64,000 bases of DNA. It comes from Pseudomonas sp. LD120. Its GTDB lineage: Bacteria; Pseudomonadota; Gammaproteobacteria; Pseudomonadales; Pseudomonadaceae. The stretch is taken from NCBI RefSeq assembly GCF_009861525.1, contig NZ_WVHL01000005.1:1116001-1180000 (forward strand), given 5' to 3'. Made by a program: the position numbers and the translations under genes. Below, piece after piece: positions 30,503-38,608 of this stretch; the first letter of the stretch is position 1, and each line of letters starts with the position of its first letter. The notes beneath the pieces are model-generated. The model searched no databases and had not been told where the DNA came from. It saw only the letters and a list, made by a program, of their open reading frames with translations.

Positions 30503-32632
30503 TCAGAATGTATAAGCGACACCGGCTTGCACCGTACGTGGCGAACCTGGATAGACATAGTTGTTCCAGGCTGCTTCGTCATAGCCCTTGTTGAACAGGT
30601 TCTTGAGGTCCAGGTTCAGGCGCACGTGCTCGTTGACCTGGTAGTAGCTGAGCAGGTCGATCACGCTATAGCGGTCCATGCTGTAGGTGACTGTTTCTGT
30701 CTGGCCCTTGCGGTCATCGACGTACTTCAGGCCCAAGCCCAGGCCCAGCCCTTTAGCGAAGCCATTCTGGAACTCGTAGGTGTTGATGAGGCTGAAGCTG
30801 TTGCGCGGAATGTTGGCCAGGCGTGTACCGCTGGGCAGGCGATTGTCCTTGGTCACCTCGGCATTGACGTAGGCATAGCCGCCGATGACTTTCCACTCAG
30901 GCGTGATGTTACCTGTGACGTTCAGGTCCAGCCCGCGGCTGCGCACCTGGCCGGCAGCTAGGCTGTAGCTTGGGTTGGCGGGGTCCAGGGTGAGGACGTT
31001 TTCCTTGACGATGTGATAGAGGGCTGCATCGACTGTCAGCTGTCGATCCAAGGCATCCCATTTGACACCCACCTCATACGATGTGCCTTTCTCTGGATCG
31101 AATCCACCGCCGTTGGCCGCGGCGCCGCTGTTGGGTTTGAACGAACGTGCGGTGTTGGCGTAGACCGCCACGGTATCGGTCAGGTCGTACGTTAGGCCCA
31201 GGCGCGGGGTGACGCCGTTCTCGGCCTGGGTGAAATCGCCTGCATTGTTGAGCTTGTTGTCATAGTCATGCTCGAAGCGCTCAAAGCGCAGCGCCGCCAG
31301 CGCCTTGAGGCGATCGGTCAGTGCTACCTGGTCCTGGATGAAGACCGCCCAGGTCTGCAGGTTTTCCTTGTCCCAGGTGGTGTTGCGGGTCAGCGCAGGG
31401 CGCGGCTGGCCAAGCACCGGCTGATAGATATCGATCGGGTAGGTGCCTGCCGCGGCCGAGGATCTCTGGATGATCGAGTTGTAGTCGTAGTTCTCGTATT
31501 CGACGCCAGTCAGCAGGGTGTGGCTCAAGCTGCCGGTATCGAAATACCCCGTCAGGTTGAGCTGCCAGTCACGGTCGGTCCACTCCAGCTTGCGGTAGTT
31601 GAAGTTGCGCTGCAGCGTGCGGCCATCGGTCGGCGCGCCATTGGCTTCCACGGCATTGCCCTTCATTGAGCCGTCGAGGAACTGGAAACCACCGCCCAGC
31701 GTCCAGCTGTCGTTGAGCTGATGTTCGAAGCGCAGTTGGGCCATGTTGTTATCGTTGTGCAGGAGGTTGTCGCGGCCTTTCTCCCAAAGATTGGTAGCGC
31801 TGGACAGGCTGCCGGTCTGAGTGGCATAGCGCGGCAGGCCTCGGTCCAGTGGGCGGTTGTTGCGCATGAAGTCACCTTCGAAGATAACCTTGGTGTCGTC
31901 ATTGACCTGCCAGCTGAGCACCTGGGCGACGTCATAGCGCTCGCCCTGGACATGGTCGCGGAAGCTGTCGCCGCCTTCGCCCAGCAGGTTCAGGCGATAG
32001 GCCAGCGAGCCTTCCTGGTTGAGCGGGCCGCCAGCATCGAGTGTCGCACGATGCATGCCCTGGTCATCGAACTGGCTGCCCAGGGTGACCCGTTGTTCGG
32101 GCAGCGGTTGCTTGCTGACCACGTTGAAGGTGCCGCCGGGATCGCCACGGCCATACAGCGCGGTATTGGGCCCGCGTATTACTTCGAGGCGCTCGACCGT
32201 ATTGGCATCCGGCGCGTTGGGATAGCCCCGGTTGACCGGGAAACCATTGCGATAGAACTCACCGGTGGTAAAACCGCGCACAGTGAAGTTGGTCAGGCCC
32301 TGGCCGCCGAAATTGTTGGCCCGGCCCACACCACCGGCGTAATCGAGCGCGTCCTGCAGGCGGGTGGCACCGAGGTCCTCCAGCACGTCTCTGGGCACTA
32401 CGCTGATCGACTGCGGCGTCTCGTGAAGCGAGGTGTCGGTGCGCGTGGCTGAAGCCGAGCGCGTGGCACGATAGCCCTCCACAGGCCCATCGGCACGCTC
32501 GTAATCACTTGCCTGGGTATTGATGTTGAGGACTTCAAGTTCAACGTTGCCGGTAGAGGTCGGCATTTCAGCAGCCAGGGCAAGTGAAGGAATGGCTTGA
32601 AGCAGGCACAGAGAAGTGATCACGGAGCGCAT
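30503..32632 (-). CDS. TonB-dependent siderophore receptor
   Basis: This encodes 709 residues. The signal peptide ends near AIPSLALAAE. The plug domain (about 60-165) has LHETPQSISVVPRDVLEDLGATRLQDAL, FTVRGFTTGEFYRNGFPVNRG and VERLEVIRGPNTALYGRGDPGGTFNVVSK, followed by the 22-strand barrel ending in aromatic VAYTF. It imports a ferric siderophore across the outer membrane using TonB energy; the substrate is not identifiable. There is no extra N-terminal signalling domain, so it is not a transducer type. No siderophore biosynthesis or sigma/anti-sigma gene is adjacent. The best Fur-box match upstream was too weak to call. Confidence 0.93.
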   Translation of the reverse strand: MRSVITSLCLLQAIPSLALAAEMPTSTGNVELEVLNINTQASDYERADGPVEGYRATRSASATRTDTSLHETPQSISVVPRDVLEDLGATRLQDALDYAGGVGRANNFGGQGLTNFTVRGFTTGEFYRNGFPVNRGYPNAPDANTVERLEVIRGPNTALYGRGDPGGTFNVVSKQPLPEQRVTLGSQFDDQGMHRATLDAGGPLNQEGSLAYRLNLLGEGGDSFRDHVQGERYDVAQVLSWQVNDDTKVIFEGDFMRNNRPLDRGLPRYATQTGSLSSATNLWEKGRDNLLHNDNNMAQLRFEHQLNDSWTLGGGFQFLDGSMKGNAVEANGAPTDGRTLQRNFNYRKLEWTDRDWQLNLTGYFDTGSLSHTLLTGVEYENYDYNSIIQRSSAAAGTYPIDIYQPVLGQPRPALTRNTTWDKENLQTWAVFIQDQVALTDRLKALAALRFERFEHDYDNKLNNAGDFTQAENGVTPRLGLTYDLTDTVAVYANTARSFKPNSGAAANGGGFDPEKGTSYEVGVKWDALDRQLTVDAALYHIVKENVLTLDPANPSYSLAAGQVRSRGLDLNVTGNITPEWKVIGGYAYVNAEVTKDNRLPSGTRLANIPRNSFSLINTYEFQNGFAKGLGLGLGLKYVDDRKGQTETVTYSMDRYSVIDLLSYYQVNEHVRLNLDLKNLFNKGYDEAAWNNYVYPGSPRTVQAGVAYTF

Positions 32633-33094
32633 TAGTTAAGCCCAACGAGCGAGTAGGAGGAGATAAAACGCCGGAACTTTATATGCAAATGAGTCCTGTT
32701 ACCAGTTGTGTGTTCGCTGGCGGTTCTCGAGCATTGATGGCGTGACAAGCTTCGCTGTGATCGATCTGAGAGGCCTAAGCGCGCAGTGGTCTGGTGGTCC
32801 GCTGCCGGCCCTCGACCAGTTGATGCACGGCTGTCGCCTTAAGCGCCTGTTCCCCGGTGCATGAAGCGGCAGGGGCTGGCGGGGAATGGTTTTTGCGCAT
32901 TTGCTGCATGGGTCATATAAATCGTCGCGCAAAGGTCCTATATTCGGTTCCTGTCTGAGTACCAGCATGCTGTTTTCAGATGATCCCGAATGGTTCTGAA
33001 GGCCAGATAAATCGACGGTTGTAACGGTTTTTTGCGGCAGAGAGATCCTAACGATCCAGATCCATCTTCCATTCCTATGATCAGAGAGAACGAG
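32633..33094. other. Intergenic region without recognised feature
   Basis: This 462-bp gap separates the divergent TonB receptor and the DUF6388-like gene. Both promoters should be here. No tRNA, terminator or clear operator is visible. The long frame on the minus strand is not supported by a start site, similarity or composition. Confidence 0.4.
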
Positions 33095-33391
33095 ATGATT
33101 CCTAAAGAGGCAAGAATCGACGTAGCGCTTGAACGGTACCTGGCTGCCACGCCTTCCTTGCAAGAGGAAATCAGCGCCCTGAGCCCGGAAGAGCAGAAGC
33201 AGCAGGCGCAATGGGCATTTGAGGACGAGGCGGAGTCTCGCGGCATCGAGCCGTGGGAGCTGGTGCTCGATCTGGTGGCCGAGACACCGGAGGAATTGAA
33301 GGCCATGCGCCTGGAAGTGCATCAGGAGGTCGCTGAAGCGCTGGGCATGGACCTTGAGGATTATCTGCAGCTCAACGAAATCGAAAGTTGA
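33095..33391 (+). CDS. Small acidic DUF6388-like protein
   Basis: This encodes 98 residues, acidic and predicted all-helical, with WAFEDEAESRGIEPWELVLDLVAETPEELKAMRLEVHQEVAEALGM as the conserved-looking core and a DYLQLNEIES end. It resembles small Pseudomonas proteins grouped as DUF6388; the function is unknown. The ATG at 33095 is preceded by GAGAGAACGAG; the in-frame ATG at 33077 lacks a ribosome site. A strong terminator follows and separates it from convergent nadC. Confidence 0.7.
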   Translation: MIPKEARIDVALERYLAATPSLQEEISALSPEEQKQQAQWAFEDEAESRGIEPWELVLDLVAETPEELKAMRLEVHQEVAEALGMDLEDYLQLNEIES

Positions 33392-33396
33392 GCCCG

Positions 33397-33425
33397 ACGC
33401 CAGCCTGATTCAGGCTGGCGTTTTT
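33397..33425 (+). terminator. Terminator between DUF6388-like gene and nadC
   Basis: The perfect 11-bp stem ACGCCAGCCTG/CAGGCTGGCGT with loop ATT is followed by T5. It lies 5 bp after the stop and 6 bp before the nadC stop on the other strand. Confidence 0.92.
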
Positions 33426-33431
33426 CATGGC

Positions 33432-34280
33432 TCAGAGGCTGAGGCGCATGGACAGGTCCAGAGCCTTCACATCCTTGGTCATGGCCCCAATGGAAATGTA
33501 GTCCACCCCGGTTTCGGCAATCGGCCGCAGGGTGCTTTCGTTGATCCCGCCGCTGGCTTCGAGCTTGGCCTTGCCGGCATTCAGGCGCACAGCCTCGCGC
33601 ATATCGTCCAGGCTCAGTTCGTCGAGCATGATGATGTCGGCACCGGCATCCAGAGCCTGTTTCAACTCGGCAAGACTTTCCACTTCCACTTCCACCGGTT
33701 TGCCCGGGGCGATCTTGTGGGCGGCGCTGACGGCCTGAGCGATGCCTCCGCAGGCGGCAATATGGTTTTCCTTGATCAGGAAGGCGTCATATAGGCCGAT
33801 GCGGTGGTTATGGCAGCCGCCGCAGGTGACCGCGTACTTCTGCGCCAGACGCAGGCCGGGAAGGGTCTTGCGGGTATCCAGCAGCTTGACCTGGGTATCG
33901 GCGACAAAGTCGGCCAGGTAACGCGCCCGGGTGGCCACGCCAGACAACAGTTGCAGGAAGTTCAGAGCGCTGCGTTCACCGGTAAGCAGCGAGCGCGCCG
34001 GGCCTTCCAGGTTGAACAGCGTCTGGTTGGGCACCACCGGCTCGCCATCAGTCACTTGCCAGTGCACGGCGACTCGCGGGTCCAGTTGGCGGAACACCGC
34101 ATCCACCCAGGCGGTGCCGCTGATCACGGCCGCTTCGCGGGTAATGATCGTGGCCTTGGCCAGGCGTTCGGCCGGGATCAATTGCGCGGTGATATCGCCG
34201 TTGCCGATGTCTTCCAGCAGCGCGCGGCGCACGTTGGCTTCGATTTCGGCAGTGAGGTCGGCGAGGCGTAGATTCGGCAT
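33432..34280 (-). CDS. nadC: Nicotinate-nucleotide pyrophosphorylase (quinolinate phosphoribosyltransferase)
   Basis: This encodes 282 residues. Motifs are EDIGNGDITAQLIP (22-35), ERSALNFLQLLSGVATRAR, LLDTRKTLPGLRLAQKYAVTCGGCHNHRIGLYDAFLIKENHI (about 130-175), EVEVESLAEL and LEASGGINEST. It makes nicotinate mononucleotide from quinolinate in NAD synthesis. The start at 34280 (MPNLRLADL) is used; the frame runs 95 codons further upstream without similarity. In many Pseudomonas nadC and ampD are neighbours; here a DUF1631 gene lies between. Confidence 0.96.
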   Translation of the reverse strand: MPNLRLADLTAEIEANVRRALLEDIGNGDITAQLIPAERLAKATIITREAAVISGTAWVDAVFRQLDPRVAVHWQVTDGEPVVPNQTLFNLEGPARSLLTGERSALNFLQLLSGVATRARYLADFVADTQVKLLDTRKTLPGLRLAQKYAVTCGGCHNHRIGLYDAFLIKENHIAACGGIAQAVSAAHKIAPGKPVEVEVESLAELKQALDAGADIIMLDELSLDDMREAVRLNAGKAKLEASGGINESTLRPIAETGVDYISIGAMTKDVKALDLSMRLSL

Positions 34281-34643
34281 AACGGGCTCCACAAACAAAG
34301 TGCGCCGATTATAGGGGCATGGGATCGGCGAACCCAAGGTGGCAAATGCCTGGGTTCCGTTGGCGAACCTGTTTTGGGTGGTTTTGTCTGATGGGTGGAT
34401 GAGATTGTTCTTTGTCGGTGAATGATTATTTCGGAGGGGGTGACAGAGTCTGCTGGCGTAAGCGGGGGCTTTTACAAGATAATGTGACTTGTAATTGACG
34501 TCATAGCTTTGACGTGTCTTTGGCTCCCCCTTAAACGAAGTGCAGTGGAGTGCGTCTGCCCCCACTGTGAGTTGGCTGTGAGCGCCGTCGGCTTGACTGA
34601 AACTTGATCTCGAACCGAAGAATCACCTTTCCAGGAGGCTTGG
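34281..34643. other. Divergent promoter region nadC / DUF1631 gene
   Basis: This 363-bp gap must carry the start signals for nadC (-) and the DUF1631 gene (+). I see no small gene, tRNA or strong hairpin. The only clear element is the AGGAGGC ribosome site at 34633-34639 in front of the DUF1631 ATG. Confidence 0.4.
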
Positions 34644-36869
34644 ATGCACAACGACGGGAATGTAGTGCCTTTGCGCAAGGCCGCTACAGATCAGGCGACT
34701 GCGTCGCCGCTCGCCCGCCTGCCAGTGATTCTGCTTCAGGTTCGTGACAAGGCCGCCCAGCAACTTCGTTATGGTTTGCAGGAACTGTTCGATAATGCCG
34801 ACGACACGCTGTTCGAGATGGCTGACCGGGCGCAGCGCAACGTCGAGCAGAACACCCTGTTTGAAGCCATGCGTGACCTGCGGCTGAAGCGCAAAAGCAT
34901 TGAACGCGGCTTTCTGCAGCATTTTTTCGAGGGCTTCGCCAGCCTGGTTCAGTACGACCCCTGCCAGGTCATTCCCCACGCGGTGGCGTATGACCCATGC
35001 TTTGATCCCTCCCATGACCATCTGGAAAAAACCGTAGCGGTGGATGCCATGGTGGCCAAGGTCCTCAATCGTGATGGTTTTGCGCTGGGGCAGTTGACGG
35101 CGCGCCTGGGAGAGCTCCTGGGGCGGCGCCTGAGCGACTCGCAAAACCCTCTGGGGCCGGCGCTGCTCTGTGAGTATTTCATGCAAGCCGGGCGCAGCCT
35201 TGGGGTGGAGATCAAGGTCAAGCTGATCATCCTCAAACTGTTTGAGCGCTATGTGCTCAGTGACACCGAGCAACTCTATGGCGAGGCCAACCAACTGTTG
35301 ATCGCCACCGGCATTCTGCCTGAGCTGATGCCCGCTCCGGCGCGGCGGGCCAGCGATCGAGCCCGTGCCCAGGGGCAGGGCCTGGAGGCAGATGGCGGCC
35401 AGCTCAAGCCCGGCCAGAGCGCGCTGGACGAAAGCGTGCAGGAAGTGTTCGCGGCGCTGCAGACGCTGCTGTTCCATGTGCGTGGCAGCGTCGCACCGAC
35501 CCTGGAGTCCAGTGCCGAAACCCAGCCGATCTCCACCCGCGATCTGCTGCGCCTGCTGTCGCACTTGCAGCAATACGTGCCGCCGCCCAGCGCCCAGGAA
35601 GACTTCGACCTGCGCAACCAGTTGGAGCAATTGCTGACCCGGGTCAGCGTCAAGAGCGGCAAGTCGCGGGTAGTGGATGTCGCCGATGAGGACGTGATCA
35701 ACCTGATTGCCATGCTCTTTGAATGCATCCTCGATGACCGCAACCTGCCGGATTCTCTCAAGGCCCTGATCGGGCGCCTGCAGATTCCGATGCTCAAGGT
35801 GGCGGTGCTGGACAAGAGTTTTTTCAGCCGCGGCAACCACCCTGCGCGGCGCTTGCTCAACGAGATTGCCGCCGCCGCCATGGGCTGGGGCGGTTGCGAC
35901 GATCATCAACGCGACAGCCTGTATCTGCGTATCGAGCAAGTGGTGCAACGCCTACTGAGCGAATTCAGCGATGACCCGGCGATCTTTTCCGAGCTGTTGG
36001 CGGACTTCCTGGCCTTTACTGCCGACGAGCGGCGTCGGGCCGAATTGTTGGAGCAGCGCACCCGCGACGCCGAAGAAGGCCGGGCCAAGGCGGAACTGGC
36101 TCGCAGGCGGGTAGAGCGAGCACTGAATGAGGCGCTGCTGGGAAAAGTATTGCCGCAGAAGGTGGTGGACTTCGTTCGTGACGCTTGGAGCCAGGTCTTG
36201 CTATTGAGCTGTCTCAAACACGGTGATGAATCCGCCCAATGGCAGAGCGCCGAACAAACCCTGATCCAGCTGGTCTGGAGCGTGCAACCTCACGAACAGC
36301 CCGACAGCGCCATGCGTTTGTTGGCGCTGGTGCCGGGGCTGCTCAAGGGCCTGCGCGACGGGTTGAGCGGTGCGGCGTTTGATCCCTTCTCCACCAGCGA
36401 GTTCTTCAGCCAACTGGAGGCGCTGCACCTGCAGGCCTTTGAGCGCGAAGCCTTGGTTGAGCAGCAGGTGCAGGCCTTGGTGGCGGAGCCTGCTGATCTG
36501 ATTGTGGTTGCTCAGAAGATTGTCCTGCCGTGTGCGCAAGAAGGTCCGTTGGAGACCTCGCCGCTGGCCTTGCCCGCCAATGACCCGTGCGTGCTGCAGG
36601 TCGATCAGTTGCGCTTAGGTGCCTGGGTCGAATTCCAGGAAGATGAGGACAATACCCTGCGCTGCAAGCTGGCGGCGATTGTCGCGCAGCCGGTGGTCAA
36701 GTACGTATTCGTCAACCGTACCGGGATGAAGGTCCTGGAGCGCACGCGCATGGGCCTGGCCTTGGAGTTCCATCGCGGTGCGGTGCGCGCGCTGGACGAC
36801 ACCCTGCTGTTCGACCGAGCCCTGGAGTCGGTGATCGACACGTTGCAGCGCCTCAATCACGGCAAGTGA
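34644..36869 (+). CDS. DUF1631 family protein
   Basis: This encodes 741 residues with no signal peptide or membrane segment. The N-terminal part has VRDKAAQQLRYGLQELFDNADDTLFEMADRAQ and RLKRKSIERGFLQHFFEGFASL, which I recognise as the DUF1631 (PF07793) core. Later, a helical region carries EQRTRDAEEGRAKAELARRRVERALNEALLGKVLPQKVVDFVRDAWSQVLLL. The C-terminal 100 residues are beta-rich (LGAWVEFQEDEDNTLRCKLAAIVAQPVVKYVFVNRTGMKV) and could be a small regulatory domain. The function is unknown. A strong AGGAGG ribosome site precedes the ATG; ampD follows after 63 bp. Confidence 0.8.
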   Translation: MHNDGNVVPLRKAATDQATASPLARLPVILLQVRDKAAQQLRYGLQELFDNADDTLFEMADRAQRNVEQNTLFEAMRDLRLKRKSIERGFLQHFFEGFASLVQYDPCQVIPHAVAYDPCFDPSHDHLEKTVAVDAMVAKVLNRDGFALGQLTARLGELLGRRLSDSQNPLGPALLCEYFMQAGRSLGVEIKVKLIILKLFERYVLSDTEQLYGEANQLLIATGILPELMPAPARRASDRARAQGQGLEADGGQLKPGQSALDESVQEVFAALQTLLFHVRGSVAPTLESSAETQPISTRDLLRLLSHLQQYVPPPSAQEDFDLRNQLEQLLTRVSVKSGKSRVVDVADEDVINLIAMLFECILDDRNLPDSLKALIGRLQIPMLKVAVLDKSFFSRGNHPARRLLNEIAAAAMGWGGCDDHQRDSLYLRIEQVVQRLLSEFSDDPAIFSELLADFLAFTADERRRAELLEQRTRDAEEGRAKAELARRRVERALNEALLGKVLPQKVVDFVRDAWSQVLLLSCLKHGDESAQWQSAEQTLIQLVWSVQPHEQPDSAMRLLALVPGLLKGLRDGLSGAAFDPFSTSEFFSQLEALHLQAFEREALVEQQVQALVAEPADLIVVAQKIVLPCAQEGPLETSPLALPANDPCVLQVDQLRLGAWVEFQEDEDNTLRCKLAAIVAQPVVKYVFVNRTGMKVLERTRMGLALEFHRGAVRALDDTLLFDRALESVIDTLQRLNHGK

Positions 36870-36932
36870 TCGCAACCCGAGGGCCGAACGCGGCATACTG
36901 CGCTACTTCAGGCTTTAGTTGAAGGAATCGGT

Positions 36933-37493
36933 ATGCGGCTGGACCCTGCCACGGGTTGGTGTCATGGCGTACGGCACTGTCCGTCACCCAATTTCAATCA
37001 GCGTCCGGCGGGCGAGATCTCGCTGCTGGTGATTCATAACATCAGCCTGCCGCCGGGTCAGTTCGGTACCGGCAAGGTGCAGGAATTCTTCCAGAATCGC
37101 CTCGATGTCACAGAGCATCCCTATTTTTCCGGGATTGCCGACTTGCGCGTGTCTGCGCATTTCTTGATTGAGCGTGACGGCGCGGTCACTCAGTTTGTCT
37201 CTTGTCTGGAGCGGGCCTGGCATGCCGGTGTGTCGAGCTTCGAGGGGCGCGACACCTGCAACGATTTTTCCCTGGGCATTGAACTGGAAGGCACCGATGA
37301 GTTGCCCTTCACCGATGCCCAGTATCAATCCCTGAGTGCCCTGACCGAACAATTGCAGGCGGCGTTTTGCGCCATCACGCCACAACGGATTTGTGGTCAT
37401 AGCGATATCGCGCCTGGGCGCAAGACTGACCCGGGCCAGGCTTTCGACTGGGCACGCTACCGTGCCGCCTTGGAGAAGGGAGAAGGACAATGA
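36933..37493 (+). CDS. ampD: 1,6-anhydro-N-acetylmuramyl-L-alanine amidase AmpD
   Basis: This encodes 186 residues. Zinc ligands by position are H35 (LLVIHNIS), H156 (CGHSDIAPGRKTDPG) and D166, with catalytic E118 (LGIELEG) and K164. This cytoplasmic amidase removes peptides from anhydromuropeptides during cell-wall recycling and so keeps AmpR-controlled beta-lactamase low. AAGGAA precedes the ATG at 36933. ampE overlaps by 4 bp. Confidence 0.97.
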   Translation: MRLDPATGWCHGVRHCPSPNFNQRPAGEISLLVIHNISLPPGQFGTGKVQEFFQNRLDVTEHPYFSGIADLRVSAHFLIERDGAVTQFVSCLERAWHAGVSSFEGRDTCNDFSLGIELEGTDELPFTDAQYQSLSALTEQLQAAFCAITPQRICGHSDIAPGRKTDPGQAFDWARYRAALEKGEGQ

Positions 37494-38326
37494 GTTTTCT
37501 GGTGTTGTTGCTGGCAGTGTGGATCGAGAAGTTCTCGGCTTTGCGTCAGCGCGTGCAGCGCGACGGTGCTTGGCTGGGGCAACTGGCGCGACTGGAAACG
37601 AACCCACGGCTGGCTGCGCACCCCTGGTGGCTATTGGCGCTGCTGGTGCTGCTGCCGGTGGCGTTGCTGGGCCTGCTATTGATGGTGTTGCAGCCAGTGG
37701 CCTACGGCTTGCTGGCCTTGCCGGTGCACCTGCTGGTGGTGATCTATGCCCTGGGCCGCGGAGATTTGCTGGCTGGCCTGGGGCCGTTCCGCGATGCCTG
37801 GCGACGTGAAGACCTGCAAGCAGCGGCCCATGTCGCCAAGCGCGACCTGGAGATCAGCGCCGACAGTGGCGAACAACTGCTGGAAAGCGTCCAGGGCTAT
37901 CTGCTGTGGCAGGCCTTTCAGAGCTTCTTTGCGGTGATCTTCTGGTATTTCCTGCTGGGCCCGGTGGCCGCCCTGAGTTATCGCTTGCTGGCCTTGGCCG
38001 CCGAGCAGGGCAAGAATGCCGCGCTGGTGGAGCGCGCGGCGCAGTTGCGTCACGCCTTTGACTGGTTGCCGGTGCGCCTGCTGGCGGCAAGCTTTGCTTT
38101 GGTGGGCAACTTCGTGGCGGTGAGTCGGGTGATGCTCCACGAACTGCTCAACTGGCCTATCAGCGCCGCGCAACTGGTGGAAAAGGTCGGCCTGGTCGGC
38201 GGTGAGATTCCCCCACCGCAGGCGGGGCCGGAAGGCATCAACAGCCTGGATCGGATCTGGGAGTTGCTGCTGCGCGCGGCGGTACTGTGGTACGCCGGTT
38301 TTGCCCTGTGGACCGTGCTGGCCTGA
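37490..38326 (+). CDS. ampE: Regulatory inner-membrane protein AmpE
   Basis: This encodes 278 residues. It starts MSFLVLLLAVWIEKFSALRQRVQRDG and has membrane helices at about 45-80 (WWLLALLVLLPVALLGLLLMV), 135-160, 195-215 and 255-278. AmpE is a polytopic protein of the CobD/CbiB-like family transcribed with ampD; its role in beta-lactamase regulation is unclear. The ATGA overlap at 37490 couples it to ampD. Confidence 0.93.
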   Translation: MSFLVLLLAVWIEKFSALRQRVQRDGAWLGQLARLETNPRLAAHPWWLLALLVLLPVALLGLLLMVLQPVAYGLLALPVHLLVVIYALGRGDLLAGLGPFRDAWRREDLQAAAHVAKRDLEISADSGEQLLESVQGYLLWQAFQSFFAVIFWYFLLGPVAALSYRLLALAAEQGKNAALVERAAQLRHAFDWLPVRLLAASFALVGNFVAVSRVMLHELLNWPISAAQLVEKVGLVGGEIPPPQAGPEGINSLDRIWELLLRAAVLWYAGFALWTVLA

Positions 38327-38608
38327 GGAGCAAGGCCCCCAGGTCCTGCTGGGCGCTATGGCGGCCCAGCGGCTTTGGTCTGCGGCGGCGCCTCGCTGGG
38401 CGCGGCCGCCGAACGGCAGTCGGCGCCCTCGCGACATCGGGCGGCGTCGCCCTTTGAAGCCCGGCAAGCGATGGGTGGATGGCTAGCGGTTAACTTTAAG
38501 TTACAAAGACTCCCCTAAAATTGAGCTATACAGACGGAGCACCGAATAGTGGCTATCTGCTGCTTTCGCCTGGACGCCCATAAAATAAAAGAAAAGGGAG
38601 ACTTCTTT

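Noticed and set aside
32633..32700. Fur box upstream of the TonB receptor at 30503-32632
   Set aside because: The best alignment I could make (around ATGCAAATGAG) matched only about 6 of 19 consensus positions.
32699..33322. 207-codon minus-strand frame upstream of the TonB receptor
   Set aside because: It overlaps the better-supported DUF6388-like gene and has no start site or domain.
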